Origin: Marivirga salinae
Lineage (GTDB): Bacteria; Bacteroidota; Bacteroidia; Cytophagales; Cyclobacteriaceae
Assembly (NCBI RefSeq): GCF_030503855.1
Contig: NZ_CP129971.1
Coordinates: 2,852,001 to 2,916,000, forward strand
Length of the DNA stretch: 64,000 bases
Direction of reading: 5' to 3'
Below are positions 1 through 9,401 of this stretch, piece by piece. How positions within the stretch are numbered: position 1 is the stretch's first letter; each line of letters begins with the position of its first letter. A program made the position numbers and the translations under genes. The notes below the pieces were generated by a model, which was not told where the DNA came from, made no database searches, and saw only the letters and a list, made by a program, of their open reading frames with translations.

Positions 1-663
1 TTTGCCAGCACTTCAGGCTTAGGTGATATTTCTTTAAGCCTAACTAAAAATCTTCACTCAACGCCAGAATATAATATTATGGGGACTTTAGGAGCTAAAA
101 TCCCTACCAATAGATCAGATTTGAGACCACCCGATAGACAATCTGTTTTACCTATGTATTATCAAACCTCTTTGGGAACTTATGATTTTATAGCAGGCGG
201 AACATATATTAACAGAGAATGGATGATTTCTGCTGGATATCAACAACCTATTATTCATATAAATGAAAATACATTTGAGCCTACCGAAGCTAAATGGTCT
301 TGGTATGAAGGGGGAATGGATTATGTGAGAAAGCATGATGGAAGTAGAATGTTGAAAAGAGGAGCAGATATCATGATGCGTTTTGAACGGAATTTTAGAA
401 TGTCAAGACTGAACCTTAGTTTAGGATTACTGCCTATTTATCGCATAACTAAAGACCAGGTCTTGAATGATAATGATGAATATGTGAAATTGGACGGAAC
501 TACCGGTTTAGCACTTTCTGGATTAGCTGGTGTGAATTATAAATTCAATGTATTTTCTAGCATTCAGTTAATATATGGTCATAAAATCACCGATAGACCC
601 GTTAATCCAGATGGTTTAACAAGAAAACATGTCATAAATTTAAGCTTTAACTACAATTTTTAG
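1..663 (+). CDS. Outer-membrane beta-barrel protein, C-terminal part (5' end outside window)
   Basis: The frame is open from the first base, so the start lies upstream; about 220 residues are visible. The segment is made of alternating polar/aromatic strands separated by short turns, with no cytoplasmic domain. It ends in Asn-Tyr-Asn-Phe, and a terminal aromatic residue is typical of outer-membrane barrels that use the Bam machinery. The opening pattern (GLGDISLSL, then a conserved GAKIPT-like turn) recalls transporters of the phenol-degradation MetA-like barrel group, but this is only a resemblance. The CHAT gene starts two bases after the stop, so the two are very probably one transcript and may act together at the cell envelope. 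Substrate unknown. Confidence 0.75.
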   Translation, partial: FASTSGLGDISLSLTKNLHSTPEYNIMGTLGAKIPTNRSDLRPPDRQSVLPMYYQTSLGTYDFIAGGTYINREWMISAGYQQPIIHINENTFEPTEAKWSWYEGGMDYVRKHDGSRMLKRGADIMMRFERNFRMSRLNLSLGLLPIYRITKDQVLNDNDEYVKLDGTTGLALSGLAGVNYKFNVFSSIQLIYGHKITDRPVNPDGLTRKHVINLSFNYNF

Positions 664-665
664 CA

Positions 666-3224
666 ATGCTTAAGTATTCAATTTTTTTAATTCTATTTTC
701 TATTTCAACTTTTTCCTTTGGGCAATTATTATCTGAGGATTACCATAAAGCAATTAGTGAGTCAAGAAGTAATAATATTGATCAATTGATTAATCAAGTA
801 AAGAGTTTAGAGTCTTCTCTAGAAAATAGGGCGTTGATAGCAGAACTCTACTTTTTGAAAGGAAGAAATGATTTGGCGAAAGATTTATTGGAGCAGATTC
901 TGAATAAAGAAAGTAATTCAATTTCCAAAAGCTCTGAAATTCACGCTCGGCTTTTAAAGAATTATGGTCTTTTATTATGGAATGCAGGTAAAGATGATCA
1001 AGCATTGGAGTATTTGCGGCAATCCTTAAAGTATTACGGACAAATAGAAGGTATCGGTAAAGTAAATGAAGCTGATTTATTTAATAATATTGGTTTGGTG
1101 TTTTCTCAAACTAATGATGATGAAGCCATTCGAAATTATGAAAAAGCTTTAGAGATTTATGAGACTGATGTAGCAAAATATTTAGATAAAATAATCCAGA
1201 TTTCCATTAATATCAGTTTAGTAGAAGTAAATCAGGGGAATTATGTGAATGCTCTCCGTTTATTGAATGAAGCATTAGGTAAATGGAATGAAGCCCATCA
1301 AAAGGGATTGCCAACGGAAGGATTTATAAAAGCAAACATTGGCGCTGTTTACCTGAATACAGATCAATTTATTTTAGCTGAAGATTATTTTAATGAGGCA
1401 AAAGAAATATATCAGCAGAATTATGGGACTAGGCATTCGGAATTGGCTAATGTGTTTGCGCAGCTGTCAGAATTGAAATTGAAGCAACAAGAATATGAAG
1501 AATCCCTTTCTTATATACAAAGAGCTTTAAAAGCGAATAGTTTTAAATTTGAAAAGCTTCAATTTACATCTAATCCGAAAGCTGATGATGTCAATAATTT
1601 AGACCTTCAAGTAGTATTACTTTTACGGAAAGCCAGCATTTTAGAAAACTATTATTTTGGGTATTCACTTAAGAGAGATCATTTGATTTTTGCACTAGAT
1701 GCAATTGATTTAGCTGATGAATTGTTGGTTAATATGCGAGCTAGTACTAATAATAAAAAAGATCTGTTGGATTTAAGTGCTCTTTCAGCAGAATTGTATG
1801 AAGATGGTCAACGAATTTCATTACAATTAGATGATGTTACACTGCTAGGGGATAAGTATATACATAAAGCTTTTTCTTATTCTGAGAAATCAAAATCCTC
1901 TATGCTTTATAATGCTGTTATTGAAGCAGAAGCCAAAAGTTTTGCCAGAATTCCCAATGAATTATTGGAGAAGGAAAAATCATTGACAAGTCAAATGGCT
2001 TATCTCAATAATCAAATTTCACTAGAATCGGATCAAATGGAATTAAACTATTTGAGAGATCGATATTTTCAAGTGAAAAGCGAATTTCAAAAATTTATTA
2101 ACGATTTAGAAAAAGTATATCCAGATTATTTTAATCTAAAGCATCAGAACAAAGAAGTAGAAGTCACAAATATTCAAGAAAAATTAATGTTAGGTGAGAT
2201 CATTTTCGAATATTCCATGGCACCAAAAACGAATGAAATATATCTCTATACAATCACCAAAGATGATTTTTCCTTCAATAGGATCTATTTCAAAGATGAA
2301 ATTATCAAATATATTAAAGCATACAGAAATACTATGGTCTATAATCTGCCGGGTAGTTTTAAGGAGATATCTTTCAGTCTTTTCAACTATTTGTTTCCAA
2401 AAGGAATTAAAGGAGATATAAATAAACTAATTATTGTTCCTGATGGAGAATTATCAACTATACCGTTTGATGCTTTAATTCAGAATGAAATAAAGGAAAA
2501 TGATCAGGCATTTTATGAATTGGATTATCTGATTCAAGATTATGAAATCAATTATGCTTATTCTGCTAGTTTATATAATAGTCAGTTTAACAAAGAATAT
2601 GTAAATGAAAGTTTGTTGATCTCACCTGTAGAATTTGGAAATGAAATTCCTGCTTTGCCAGCATCAGAGGAAGAAGCGGAGCATTTTATATCCTGGAGTG
2701 AAAAACAACAAATAGAAGTCAATGCGCTGGTTAAATCTTCCGCTACAGAGGCGAATTTCAAAAAATCTGATTTAGAAAGCTATCGTTTTATTCATTTGGC
2801 TACCCATGGAACCGTAAATATGGAATCTCCTGATTTATCAGGAGTTTATTTTAAACAGACTGAGAATGGAGGTCTTTCTGAAGATGGGATTTTGTATGTT
2901 GGAGAAATTTATGGTTTAAGCATAAATGCTGAATTAGTAGTTTTATCAGCTTGCGAAACAGGCTTGGGTAAGATTAATAGGGGAGAAGGTGTGATGGGAT
3001 TGGGTCAGGCCTTTGCTTTTTCCGGTGCTGATAATTTGATTTTATCTTTATGGAAAGTAGCCGATAATTCAACCTCTTTTTTAATGAAATCATTTTATGA
3101 TAATCAATTAGATGTAAATAAAGCTTCATTTTCAAGTTCACTTAGAAAAGCTAAACTTGATTTAATCAACTCAGATTACAGTGCTCCTTATTATTGGGCA
3201 CCATTTATTTTGTGGGGCAAATAA
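666..3224 (+). CDS. Exported TPR-CHAT domain protein (caspase-like fold)
   Basis: 852 residues. An N-terminal signal peptide (about 1-20, ending FSFGQ) points to export. Residues about 60-300 are helical TPR-type repeats. The C-terminal third (about 560-852) is a CHAT domain, a member of the caspase-like clan. The two catalytic positions are visible: His714 in HLATHG and Cys763 in LSACETG, followed by the usual GEGVMGLGQAF segment. CHAT proteins are cysteine proteases or scaffold-like relatives; Bacteroidetes have many exported TPR-CHAT proteins whose substrates are unknown. It follows the barrel gene by two bases. Family assignment is firm; activity and target are inference. Confidence 0.9.
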   Translation: MLKYSIFLILFSISTFSFGQLLSEDYHKAISESRSNNIDQLINQVKSLESSLENRALIAELYFLKGRNDLAKDLLEQILNKESNSISKSSEIHARLLKNYGLLLWNAGKDDQALEYLRQSLKYYGQIEGIGKVNEADLFNNIGLVFSQTNDDEAIRNYEKALEIYETDVAKYLDKIIQISINISLVEVNQGNYVNALRLLNEALGKWNEAHQKGLPTEGFIKANIGAVYLNTDQFILAEDYFNEAKEIYQQNYGTRHSELANVFAQLSELKLKQQEYEESLSYIQRALKANSFKFEKLQFTSNPKADDVNNLDLQVVLLLRKASILENYYFGYSLKRDHLIFALDAIDLADELLVNMRASTNNKKDLLDLSALSAELYEDGQRISLQLDDVTLLGDKYIHKAFSYSEKSKSSMLYNAVIEAEAKSFARIPNELLEKEKSLTSQMAYLNNQISLESDQMELNYLRDRYFQVKSEFQKFINDLEKVYPDYFNLKHQNKEVEVTNIQEKLMLGEIIFEYSMAPKTNEIYLYTITKDDFSFNRIYFKDEIIKYIKAYRNTMVYNLPGSFKEISFSLFNYLFPKGIKGDINKLIIVPDGELSTIPFDALIQNEIKENDQAFYELDYLIQDYEINYAYSASLYNSQFNKEYVNESLLISPVEFGNEIPALPASEEEAEHFISWSEKQQIEVNALVKSSATEANFKKSDLESYRFIHLATHGTVNMESPDLSGVYFKQTENGGLSEDGILYVGEIYGLSINAELVVLSACETGLGKINRGEGVMGLGQAFAFSGADNLILSLWKVADNSTSFLMKSFYDNQLDVNKASFSSSLRKAKLDLINSDYSAPYYWAPFILWGK

Positions 3225-3238
3225 AAATTACGCATAAA

Positions 3239-3277
3239 AAAAGCCTTTTGCATTACTACAAAAGGCTTTTAAATTTT
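3239..3277. terminator. Bidirectional intrinsic terminator
   Basis: A perfect 12-bp stem (3239-3250 with 3259-3270) encloses an 8-base loop. It is flanked by A-rich sequence on the left and T-rich on the right, so it can stop transcription of the CHAT gene (+) and of rplI (-), which converge here. Confidence 0.85.
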
Positions 3278-3288
3278 TTTAAGGAAAA

Positions 3289-3732
3289 TTAATCAGCTTC
3301 CACAACTAGTGAAATCTCTTTTTTCACTTCTTTATGTAAGTCGATATTTGCTTTATATTCTCCTAATTGCTTTATATCTCCTGAGATTGCAATTTTCTTT
3401 CTGTCAATATCAAAACCTTTTTCTCTCAAAGCTTCAGCAATTTGAACAGTAGTTACTGCACCAAATATTTTGCCACTTTCTCCAGCTTTAGTTTTAATAT
3501 TCAAAGTCAAATCACCAATTTTATCAGCAATTGCTTGAGCATCATTCTTCAATTTCTCTGCTTTATGAGCAGCTTGACGAATATTTTCAGCAATTTTCTT
3601 TGCGTTTGAGTTATTAGCTATGATAGCAAATCCTTGAGGGATTAAATAATTTCTACCATATCCGGGCTTAACGTTTACTGTATCATTTTTATAGCCCAAT
3701 CCATTTATATCTTGTGTTAAGATTACTTCCAT
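3289..3732 (-). CDS. rplI: Large ribosomal subunit protein bL9
   Basis: 147 residues, the normal length for bL9. The N-terminal 23S-binding domain is complete, with the typical MEVILTQDINGLG start and the GYGRNYLIP signature. A long charged connecting helix and the C-terminal domain (GKIFGAVTTVQIAEAL) follow. It is the last gene of rpsF-rpsR-rplI, 23 bases after rpsR, and ends at the bidirectional terminator. It binds 23S rRNA at the base of the L1 stalk. Confidence 0.98.
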   Translation of the reverse strand: MEVILTQDINGLGYKNDTVNVKPGYGRNYLIPQGFAIIANNSNAKKIAENIRQAAHKAEKLKNDAQAIADKIGDLTLNIKTKAGESGKIFGAVTTVQIAEALREKGFDIDRKKIAISGDIKQLGEYKANIDLHKEVKKEISLVVEAD

Positions 3733-3755
3733 TTTTATAAATATTTTTGGGTTAA

Positions 3756-4013
3756 TTATTTTAATGAATCAGTAACATAAGGTAATAAAGCAATGTGTCT
3801 TGCTCTTTTTACTGCCTGCGCCACTTTTTTCTGATATTTTGCACTTGTTCCTGTAATTCTGCTTGGTAATAATTTACCTTGCTCATTTACAAACTTCAAT
3901 AAGAAGTTAGGATCTTTGTAATCAATATATTTGATACCGTATCTTTTGAATCGGCAATATTTCTTTTGATTATCCTGCTTTTTCTGGTTAATTGGCTCGT
4001 TATGAAGTGTCAT
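3756..4013 (-). CDS. rpsR: Small ribosomal subunit protein bS18
   Basis: 85 residues. The core is unmistakable: [19 protein letters not shown], then [28 protein letters not shown]. bS18 binds next to bS6 on the platform of the 30S subunit. Its start codon overlaps the rpsF stop by four bases (ATGA), implying translational coupling. As is usual in this phylum there is no priB between rpsF and rpsR. Confidence 0.98.
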   Translation of the reverse strand: MTLHNEPINQKKQDNQKKYCRFKRYGIKYIDYKDPNFLLKFVNEQGKLLPSRITGTSAKYQKKVAQAVKRARHIALLPYVTDSLK

Positions 4014-4381
4014 TTCGCTACCTCCTCTTTTTGTTCTTTAGGTTTATTAAATGCGCCTTTTCTGCGTCTTTCTCCGTATTCTATAGCATGCTTGTCTAAA
4101 GCTACTGTTAAGAATCTCATGATTTTCTCGTCTCTTCTATACTCCAACTCCAGTGCAGCAACAACTTCAGGTGTCGCCTTAAATTCAATTAGGTTATAGA
4201 AACCAGTGCTTTTATGCTGAATAGGGTAAGCTAATTTTTTTAAGCCCCATTGCTCAACATTAATGATTTCAGCCTTTTTGTCCTCTAAGACTTTTCTGAA
4301 CTTGTCGACAGCATCCTTCATCTGTGCATCAGATAAAACGGGAGTAAGTATGAATACCGTCTCGTAATTGTTTAATTGCAT
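4010..4381 (-). CDS. rpsF: Small ribosomal subunit protein bS6
   Basis: 123 residues from the start I chose at 4381 ([14 protein letters not shown]), which matches the bS6 family N-terminus. An in-frame ATG nine codons upstream would overlap the -7 promoter element and is unlikely. The conserved core [13 protein letters not shown] and the [12 protein letters not shown] strand are present. bS6 binds bS18 and 16S rRNA. First gene of the operon with rpsR and rplI. Confidence 0.97.
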   Translation of the reverse strand: MQLNNYETVFILTPVLSDAQMKDAVDKFRKVLEDKKAEIINVEQWGLKKLAYPIQHKSTGFYNLIEFKATPEVVAALELEYRRDEKIMRFLTVALDKHAIEYGERRRKGAFNKPKEQKEEVAK

Positions 4382-4405
4382 TGTATAAATATTTAAATTG
4401 AAGCG

Positions 4406-4437
4406 CAAAAATAGTGATTTTGTTCTTATTCAGCAAA
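4406..4437 (-). promoter_or_regulatory. Bacteroidetes-type promoter of rpsF-rpsR-rplI
   Basis: Read on the minus strand, TTTG (4437-4434) is followed by a 20-base spacer and TATTTTTG (4413-4406), matching the TTTG/TAnnTTTG consensus of the Bacteroidetes primary sigma factor. It lies 25 bases before the chosen rpsF ATG. Confidence 0.75.
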
Positions 4438-4522
4438 ACTTATATGAAAGTTTCTTAAAAATATCATTTTGGTTACAACCTTTAGTCTAGTTCCGATGTC
4501 TTTTGACTACTTATAAAATTTT

Positions 4523-4966
4523 ATGAAATACATTTTACCTATTCTATTTATATCTATTGTTGCATTTGGCTGTATGGACATGGATGATGCTAGCCAAGAT
4601 TTGTGTATACCTGTTATTTGTGGAAGCACTCAGGCTGATAAAGTAAGTTTAGCCATTTACAATGGTAGCGGTATTGATTTTGATTCTTTTTATTTTGATA
4701 TAGGAGGCCAATCAGATTCTACTGGATTTTTGCCTTTACAACAATATACATGTTGGTACAATTATGATACGCTTAATACAGAGTATTTTATTGCTTCTGG
4801 AATTTCTGAAAATGTATCCTTTACTTCAGACACTTTATGGTTAGAATCAGAATCGGAAAAATTCACCAGTGGAGTTTATGTTTTAGAAATTCTACGTTCA
4901 GATGATAATAAATTATCATTTGATTTCCTTGAAGAATTTGATGGGGGATGTAAAGATTTACAATAA
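4523..4966 (+). CDS. Putative lipoprotein, unknown function
   Basis: 147 residues. The N-terminus (MKYILPILFISIVAFGC) is a lipoprotein signal with Cys17 as the lipidation site, followed by Met-Asp-Met-Asp, an acidic start to the mature protein. Four further cysteines (including CIPVICGS and a C-terminal GGCKDLQ) could form disulfides outside the cytoplasm. The rest looks like a small beta-sandwich. I recognise no family. It stands alone, facing away from rpsF. Confidence 0.7.
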   Translation: MKYILPILFISIVAFGCMDMDDASQDLCIPVICGSTQADKVSLAIYNGSGIDFDSFYFDIGGQSDSTGFLPLQQYTCWYNYDTLNTEYFIASGISENVSFTSDTLWLESESEKFTSGVYVLEILRSDDNKLSFDFLEEFDGGCKDLQ

Positions 4967-5011
4967 TTTTCTGTTTACTCAACTTTTTTGAACATAATAG
5001 GTTTTCTTATT

Positions 5012-5314
5012 ATGATGAGAAAGCTATTCCTTTTTTTTATATCACTTCTAATTCTTGCTGTTCTTTTAGTCCCTTCGCAGTCTGATTATTTTCAACGTCT
5101 TGAAAATGATTATAGAAATACTCATCATGCTAACTTATTAAATAAGGAACTTTTACGAAAGGTGGGAGAATTTGAATATAGAAATCGATTGCTATTCAGT
5201 CAGTTTGATTATAGTTTTGGCAATATTTCAGTTTCTTATTATGGGTTTTTAGATATTATCTTTTTTAAAAGCTCTACGATCAAAGAGCAGGAGAGTCCTG
5301 AAATTACTGTATAA
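5012..5314 (+). CDS. Small single-pass membrane or exported protein
   Basis: 100 residues from the ATG at 5012; an upstream TTG at 4988 is a less likely start because the hydrophobic segment begins right after the ATG (MMRKLFLFFISLLILAVL). After this helix comes a charged region and then a segment (RNRLLFSQF...) that recalls DUF4359-type proteins, a weak match by eye. It follows the lipoprotein gene by 45 bases on the same strand, so the two may be co-transcribed. Function unknown. Confidence 0.55.
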   Translation: MMRKLFLFFISLLILAVLLVPSQSDYFQRLENDYRNTHHANLLNKELLRKVGEFEYRNRLLFSQFDYSFGNISVSYYGFLDIIFFKSSTIKEQESPEITV

Positions 5315-5411
5315 AGCAGTTATTTGTTACACCATCTTTTTTCAGCAGAGATATTTTTTCTATTTTTAAGGCTGATTTTTATCATATATTTTAAATAACA
5401 TATTTTCTTCT

Positions 5412-7262
5412 ATGAATATTTTTTCTCGCTTACAAAGAATTGGCGTTCGTGACAATTATCCTGAATATGGAAATGCCAAAATCAGATTAAGCAATATGGC
5501 AGCATTATTTATTATGGTTTTTGTTGCTGTACCTTTCTCAGTAATAGCTTATTATTATGTACCTGAATTAATTATTATTCCTCTTTTAGGTATTTTAGTA
5601 TTGTCTTTAGTTTGGGTATTTAATAGAATTGGTGCTATTTATTTGGCTAGAATTTTAGTAGCCGTAACCCCTTTGCTTTTGGCTGCTACTTTTACAGCCA
5701 ACTTAATGAATGGTAATGATTTAAGACCATTAGTTTTGTATTTAATCATGATTTCTTTTTCTATCATTCCTTTCTTGGTGTTTGATATAAGAGAGAAAAA
5801 GTATTTAATCATTTCAGCAATTCTTAATTTCTTTATTTTTAGTGGGGTTGAATATCTACCGTTCCTTTGGGTAGAAAATGTAAACTTAGATTTCATTACG
5901 GAAGGATTTCTATTTCAACTTAATTACTTAGTTGCTTTCCTATTGACCTACGTGGTTGTATTTCTTCTTGCTTTTTTTAACTACAAGTCTGAAATAAAAA
6001 GCCAACAGCTAATTGAAGACAATAAAAAACAAACTGAAGAGCTTCATGAGTCAGAGAATGTATTGAAAAAGAATTTAGAAGAAGTTCAAAAAGCTCAAGA
6101 AGAAGAGAAAAATCGTGCTTGGGTAACTGAAGGATTAGGTCGAATTAATAATTTGACACGTCAATTTGATGATCCAGCAGCTTTATCTAAAGAAGTGATT
6201 AGTGAAATCGTTAAATATGTTGATGGCAACCAAGGAGCAATTTATTTGGTGGAAAAAGAAGAAGAAAATGATGAGCCCTTTATGGAAATGAAGGCTGCTT
6301 TTGCTTTTGGAAGAAGAAAAGCCATTAAAGATAAAGTTATGCCTGGAGAAGGGTTAATTGGTCAGTGTTTTCTTGAAAAAGATATGATTTACTTAACTGA
6401 AGTTCCTGATGACTTTGTTAGGATCAAAAGTGGGTTAGGAGATGCCCCTCCAAAAAACATTGTCATTATGCCTTTGATGACGAATGAAAAAATTGAAGGA
6501 ATCCTCGAGGTTGCCTCATTTCAGGTTTTGCCTGATTATAAAGTAGATTACCTCAAAAAACTAGGGGAGAGTTTAGCAACATCCTTTAGTATGAATAAAA
6601 TTAATGCTAATACCAAGCGGTTGTTAGAGCTTTCGCAGGAGCAAGAAGAACAAATGCGATCTCAAGCTGAGGAGTTACATCAAAATATGGAGGAGTTGCA
6701 GGCTACTCAAGAGGAAATGGAGCGTAAGAATAAAGAGACTGAGGAACAGAATCAGCAATTGCAGCAACAAGAGGAAGAACTTCGTCAGAATATGGAAGAA
6801 TTAAGTGCACAGTCTGATGAAATGGAAATTCAAATGAAGGAGATGATGAAAATGCAGTCAGAGATGAAGGCTCGTGAAGATATTCTGAATGAAACTACCA
6901 TTGTTTCAGAAGCGGACTTACATGGTACTATTACTTATGTAAATCAAAAGCTGATTGACACTGCGAAATATTCTAGAGAGGAAATGATAGGCAAAGGTCA
7001 TAATCTATTCCGACATCCTGATATGCCTTCCGAAATATATAAATTAATGTGGGATACTATTCAATCTGGGAAAGTATTTAGAGGTATTGTGAAGAATCGG
7101 GCTAAAGATGGTTCTGTCTATTGGGTAGATGCCACCATATCACCAGTGTTAGATGCTGATGGTAAGCCAGAAAAATACATAGGAGTTAGATATGTAATAG
7201 AACAAGAAGATGTTGCTCAGAAAATGTTTGATAAGCAACTAAAAAAATTAGGATTGAAATAA
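5412..7262 (+). CDS. Membrane sensor with GAF and PAS domains but no output domain
   Basis: 616 residues. About six membrane helices (roughly 28-200) are followed by a coiled coil, a GAF domain (about 245-395), a second long Gln/Glu-rich coiled coil (about 400-490) and a C-terminal PAS domain (about 492-605; its HPDMPSEIYKLMWDTIQSGK and KDGSVYWV motifs are like those of Aer-type PAS domains). The protein stops about 15 residues after the PAS domain. No histidine kinase, GGDEF, EAL or methyl-accepting output domain is present. It may signal to a partner through the coiled coil. It converges with the next gene with only four bases between stops. Confidence 0.8.
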   Translation: MNIFSRLQRIGVRDNYPEYGNAKIRLSNMAALFIMVFVAVPFSVIAYYYVPELIIIPLLGILVLSLVWVFNRIGAIYLARILVAVTPLLLAATFTANLMNGNDLRPLVLYLIMISFSIIPFLVFDIREKKYLIISAILNFFIFSGVEYLPFLWVENVNLDFITEGFLFQLNYLVAFLLTYVVVFLLAFFNYKSEIKSQQLIEDNKKQTEELHESENVLKKNLEEVQKAQEEEKNRAWVTEGLGRINNLTRQFDDPAALSKEVISEIVKYVDGNQGAIYLVEKEEENDEPFMEMKAAFAFGRRKAIKDKVMPGEGLIGQCFLEKDMIYLTEVPDDFVRIKSGLGDAPPKNIVIMPLMTNEKIEGILEVASFQVLPDYKVDYLKKLGESLATSFSMNKINANTKRLLELSQEQEEQMRSQAEELHQNMEELQATQEEMERKNKETEEQNQQLQQQEEELRQNMEELSAQSDEMEIQMKEMMKMQSEMKAREDILNETTIVSEADLHGTITYVNQKLIDTAKYSREEMIGKGHNLFRHPDMPSEIYKLMWDTIQSGKVFRGIVKNRAKDGSVYWVDATISPVLDADGKPEKYIGVRYVIEQEDVAQKMFDKQLKKLGLK

Positions 7263-7266
7263 TTTT

Positions 7267-8409
7267 TCAATTGAAGTTATAAACATATCCCAAGCTCGCT
7301 TCTGAAAAGTCTGCCTGACCGAAATTTGCATTAATATGAGCCGAAATATATACATTATGTTTGGGCTTTTTTGCGGTATTAATAAGATATAATTTTAGTC
7401 CCATTCTGCTCGGGAATATTTTTTTCAAAGTATACTTTATACTCTCAGTATTTTCATAATCCTTTGCGAAATGATAATAAAAAGGTTTAGATAGATTAAT
7501 ACCTCCTTCAATTGAAATCCCCACATGGTATACTAAATATTCAATTCCCATCATGAAAAAATGATTATTAGGGTGAACATTTAAATCCTGTAATTCTGGA
7601 CTGTTCGCAATTGAATCAGCATAATGTTGATAATGTCGTGTTCCAAATCCTGCATACCACCTGAAGTGTTCTCTGAAGGTGAAACCAACACCTATACTGT
7701 TGCTAAATACCAATTTCTTTTCTCCTCCAACAGGTGAAGTCGTACTTCCTAATTCATGTATACCAATTCCGCTTCTTGCCAAGAGAAATAAATTTCTGCT
7801 TTTAGGGATTTTTTCTTTATTAAAATTTGATTTTCGCAATCCATTAGGAGTGAGGGCTATTGAAAATACAGCAGAATTGAGACCATAATTCGGTAATTGT
7901 GTATGACCATTAGAGGAATGATGGTAGCCAATGCCTAAGCGGATATTTTTATTTTCTGTTATGCTTAAGCTTCTATAATACATCCATTGAAAAGCCCAGT
8001 TCAAATGACTTCCTATTGATTGGTTTAGTTCGTTTTGCTTGTGGGTTTTGGTAAAATAAGAGGCGCCAATTCCCCATTGGAACATGCCTTTTTTTAAGTT
8101 TAATCCTAATACAGGCATAAAATTTATTTCATTTCCATAAACAAATGGATTGCCTAATCTATGAAAACCAGCTTGAAAACCTAAAAGGGGATATTTGTAA
8201 TATAGATTTGTTTTATTTTCTTCAGTTGATTGTTTATAATAAGTGACAGCCAATCCTATTCTTGGTCCAAAGGCTGGGCCATTCATATAATTAGGTACGA
8301 TTGAACCGCTTAAGATTTCAGGGATAAAGTAATTTTGCTGCTGTGAATATACTGGTGACTGTAGTAAAAAAATACAGAAAAAAGCAACAGTTATACTTTT
8401 CAGATTCAT
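7267..8409 (-). CDS. PagL-like acyloxyacyl hydrolase (lipid A deacylase family), outer membrane
   Basis: 380 residues with a signal peptide (MNLKSITVAFFCIFLLQSPVYSQ). The rest is a chain of barrel-like strands. The segment YHHSSNGHTQLPNYGLNS (from residue 162) matches the HxSN-x-PN-G region of PagL, where His and Ser are catalytic; here they would be His164 and Ser166. PagL removes the 3-O-acyl chain of lipid A in the outer membrane. The position of PagL's catalytic Glu, as I recall the spacing, is Asn178. The upstream coiled-coil gene ends 22 bases away, so the two are probably one operon. Confidence 0.75.
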   Translation of the reverse strand: MNLKSITVAFFCIFLLQSPVYSQQQNYFIPEILSGSIVPNYMNGPAFGPRIGLAVTYYKQSTEENKTNLYYKYPLLGFQAGFHRLGNPFVYGNEINFMPVLGLNLKKGMFQWGIGASYFTKTHKQNELNQSIGSHLNWAFQWMYYRSLSITENKNIRLGIGYHHSSNGHTQLPNYGLNSAVFSIALTPNGLRKSNFNKEKIPKSRNLFLLARSGIGIHELGSTTSPVGGEKKLVFSNSIGVGFTFREHFRWYAGFGTRHYQHYADSIANSPELQDLNVHPNNHFFMMGIEYLVYHVGISIEGGINLSKPFYYHFAKDYENTESIKYTLKKIFPSRMGLKLYLINTAKKPKHNVYISAHINANFGQADFSEASLGYVYNFN

Positions 8410-8431
8410 TAATTTTAATGTTAATGCTGGC

Positions 8432-9364
8432 CTAGTTAACTATGAATTTTTCTTTACCTATCAAGTAATCGTCTGCATATAGCTCTAATTGGTAAACACC
8501 TTCTTCATATTCTTCACCTCTATCATAAATAAAAGAAAGCTCTTGCTGAGTATTATCAAAAAGGATCTCTTGCTTTGCAGTATAGAACATTTCTTTGCCA
8601 TTTATCATAAAAGAACCTGAACCTGTTGCTACATCAAATAAGGCATTTCCTACGGGATTAATAACTCTTAAAATGATATCTTTCCCTTCTGGTTGCGCAA
8701 CACTGTTTTCAGCTAAATTGAATTGAATTTTTAATTTTTCAATATGCCGTGGCTTATATTCTTTATCATCTCTTTCACGTCCTCTTGAATTAACAGCAAT
8801 TATTTTAATATTTTCAGCCTTTAATCTTGAAGCAACTGCAACTTTATCTTCTAATTCTTCTCTATTATTTCTTAGTCTGGAAATACTATCATTCAAAACA
8901 TTTTTTTCAGATTTTAAATCAGTGTTTTCTGTTAGTAACTTCTTATTAATAGCTTCTAATTTTGCAATTTTTTCATCCTGAAGGTTTAATAGCTCTTCAT
9001 AACCTCCTACTTTGTCTTTATATTGCTGAATTTGATTTGCAGCCCAATTATTAGACTTCTTTAACTCTTCTTTTTCAGATTCTAAATTTTTTCTAATAAG
9101 CTGAAGTTCAGTAATATCTCCACCTAACGACTCTATTTCTGCTATTTTCAAATCTAGTTGACTGCTTATACTGTCTAATTCACCGTAGGTCTGCTCTAAG
9201 TTTGCTTGTAATTGCTCGTTTTCTTTTTCAGAATCTAGATAAAATTTGACACCAATAACAGCTACAATTATCACTATGAAAGCAATGATAATCATATTTC
9301 TTTTTGAGTTTTTATTCTCATTTTCTAATTCACTTAAATTAGAATTTTTTGATTCCTCTGACAT
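8432..9364 (-). CDS. Membrane-anchored coiled-coil protein, unknown function
   Basis: 310 residues. A short cytoplasmic N-terminus rich in Asn/Glu/Ser is followed by one membrane helix (about 25-43), a long Glu/Lys/Leu coiled coil (about 45-180) and a C-terminal beta-rich domain of about 120 residues. The topology puts the coiled coil and beta domain in the periplasm. It recalls hypothetical proteins common in Cytophagales, with no known role. It precedes the PagL-like gene by 22 bases. A 9-bp inverted repeat lies 38 bases upstream of its start. Confidence 0.7.
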   Translation of the reverse strand: MSEESKNSNLSELENENKNSKRNMIIIAFIVIIVAVIGVKFYLDSEKENEQLQANLEQTYGELDSISSQLDLKIAEIESLGGDITELQLIRKNLESEKEELKKSNNWAANQIQQYKDKVGGYEELLNLQDEKIAKLEAINKKLLTENTDLKSEKNVLNDSISRLRNNREELEDKVAVASRLKAENIKIIAVNSRGRERDDKEYKPRHIEKLKIQFNLAENSVAQPEGKDIILRVINPVGNALFDVATGSGSFMINGKEMFYTAKQEILFDNTQQELSFIYDRGEEYEEGVYQLELYADDYLIGKEKFIVN

Positions 9365-9401
9365 GATAGGTCGAACTTTTTAATAAATTTACAGATGAAA
9401 C

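Noticed and set aside
5339..5411. Possible riboswitch or leader before the GAF/PAS gene
   Set aside because: Only AT-rich sequence with no conserved stem or known riboswitch core.
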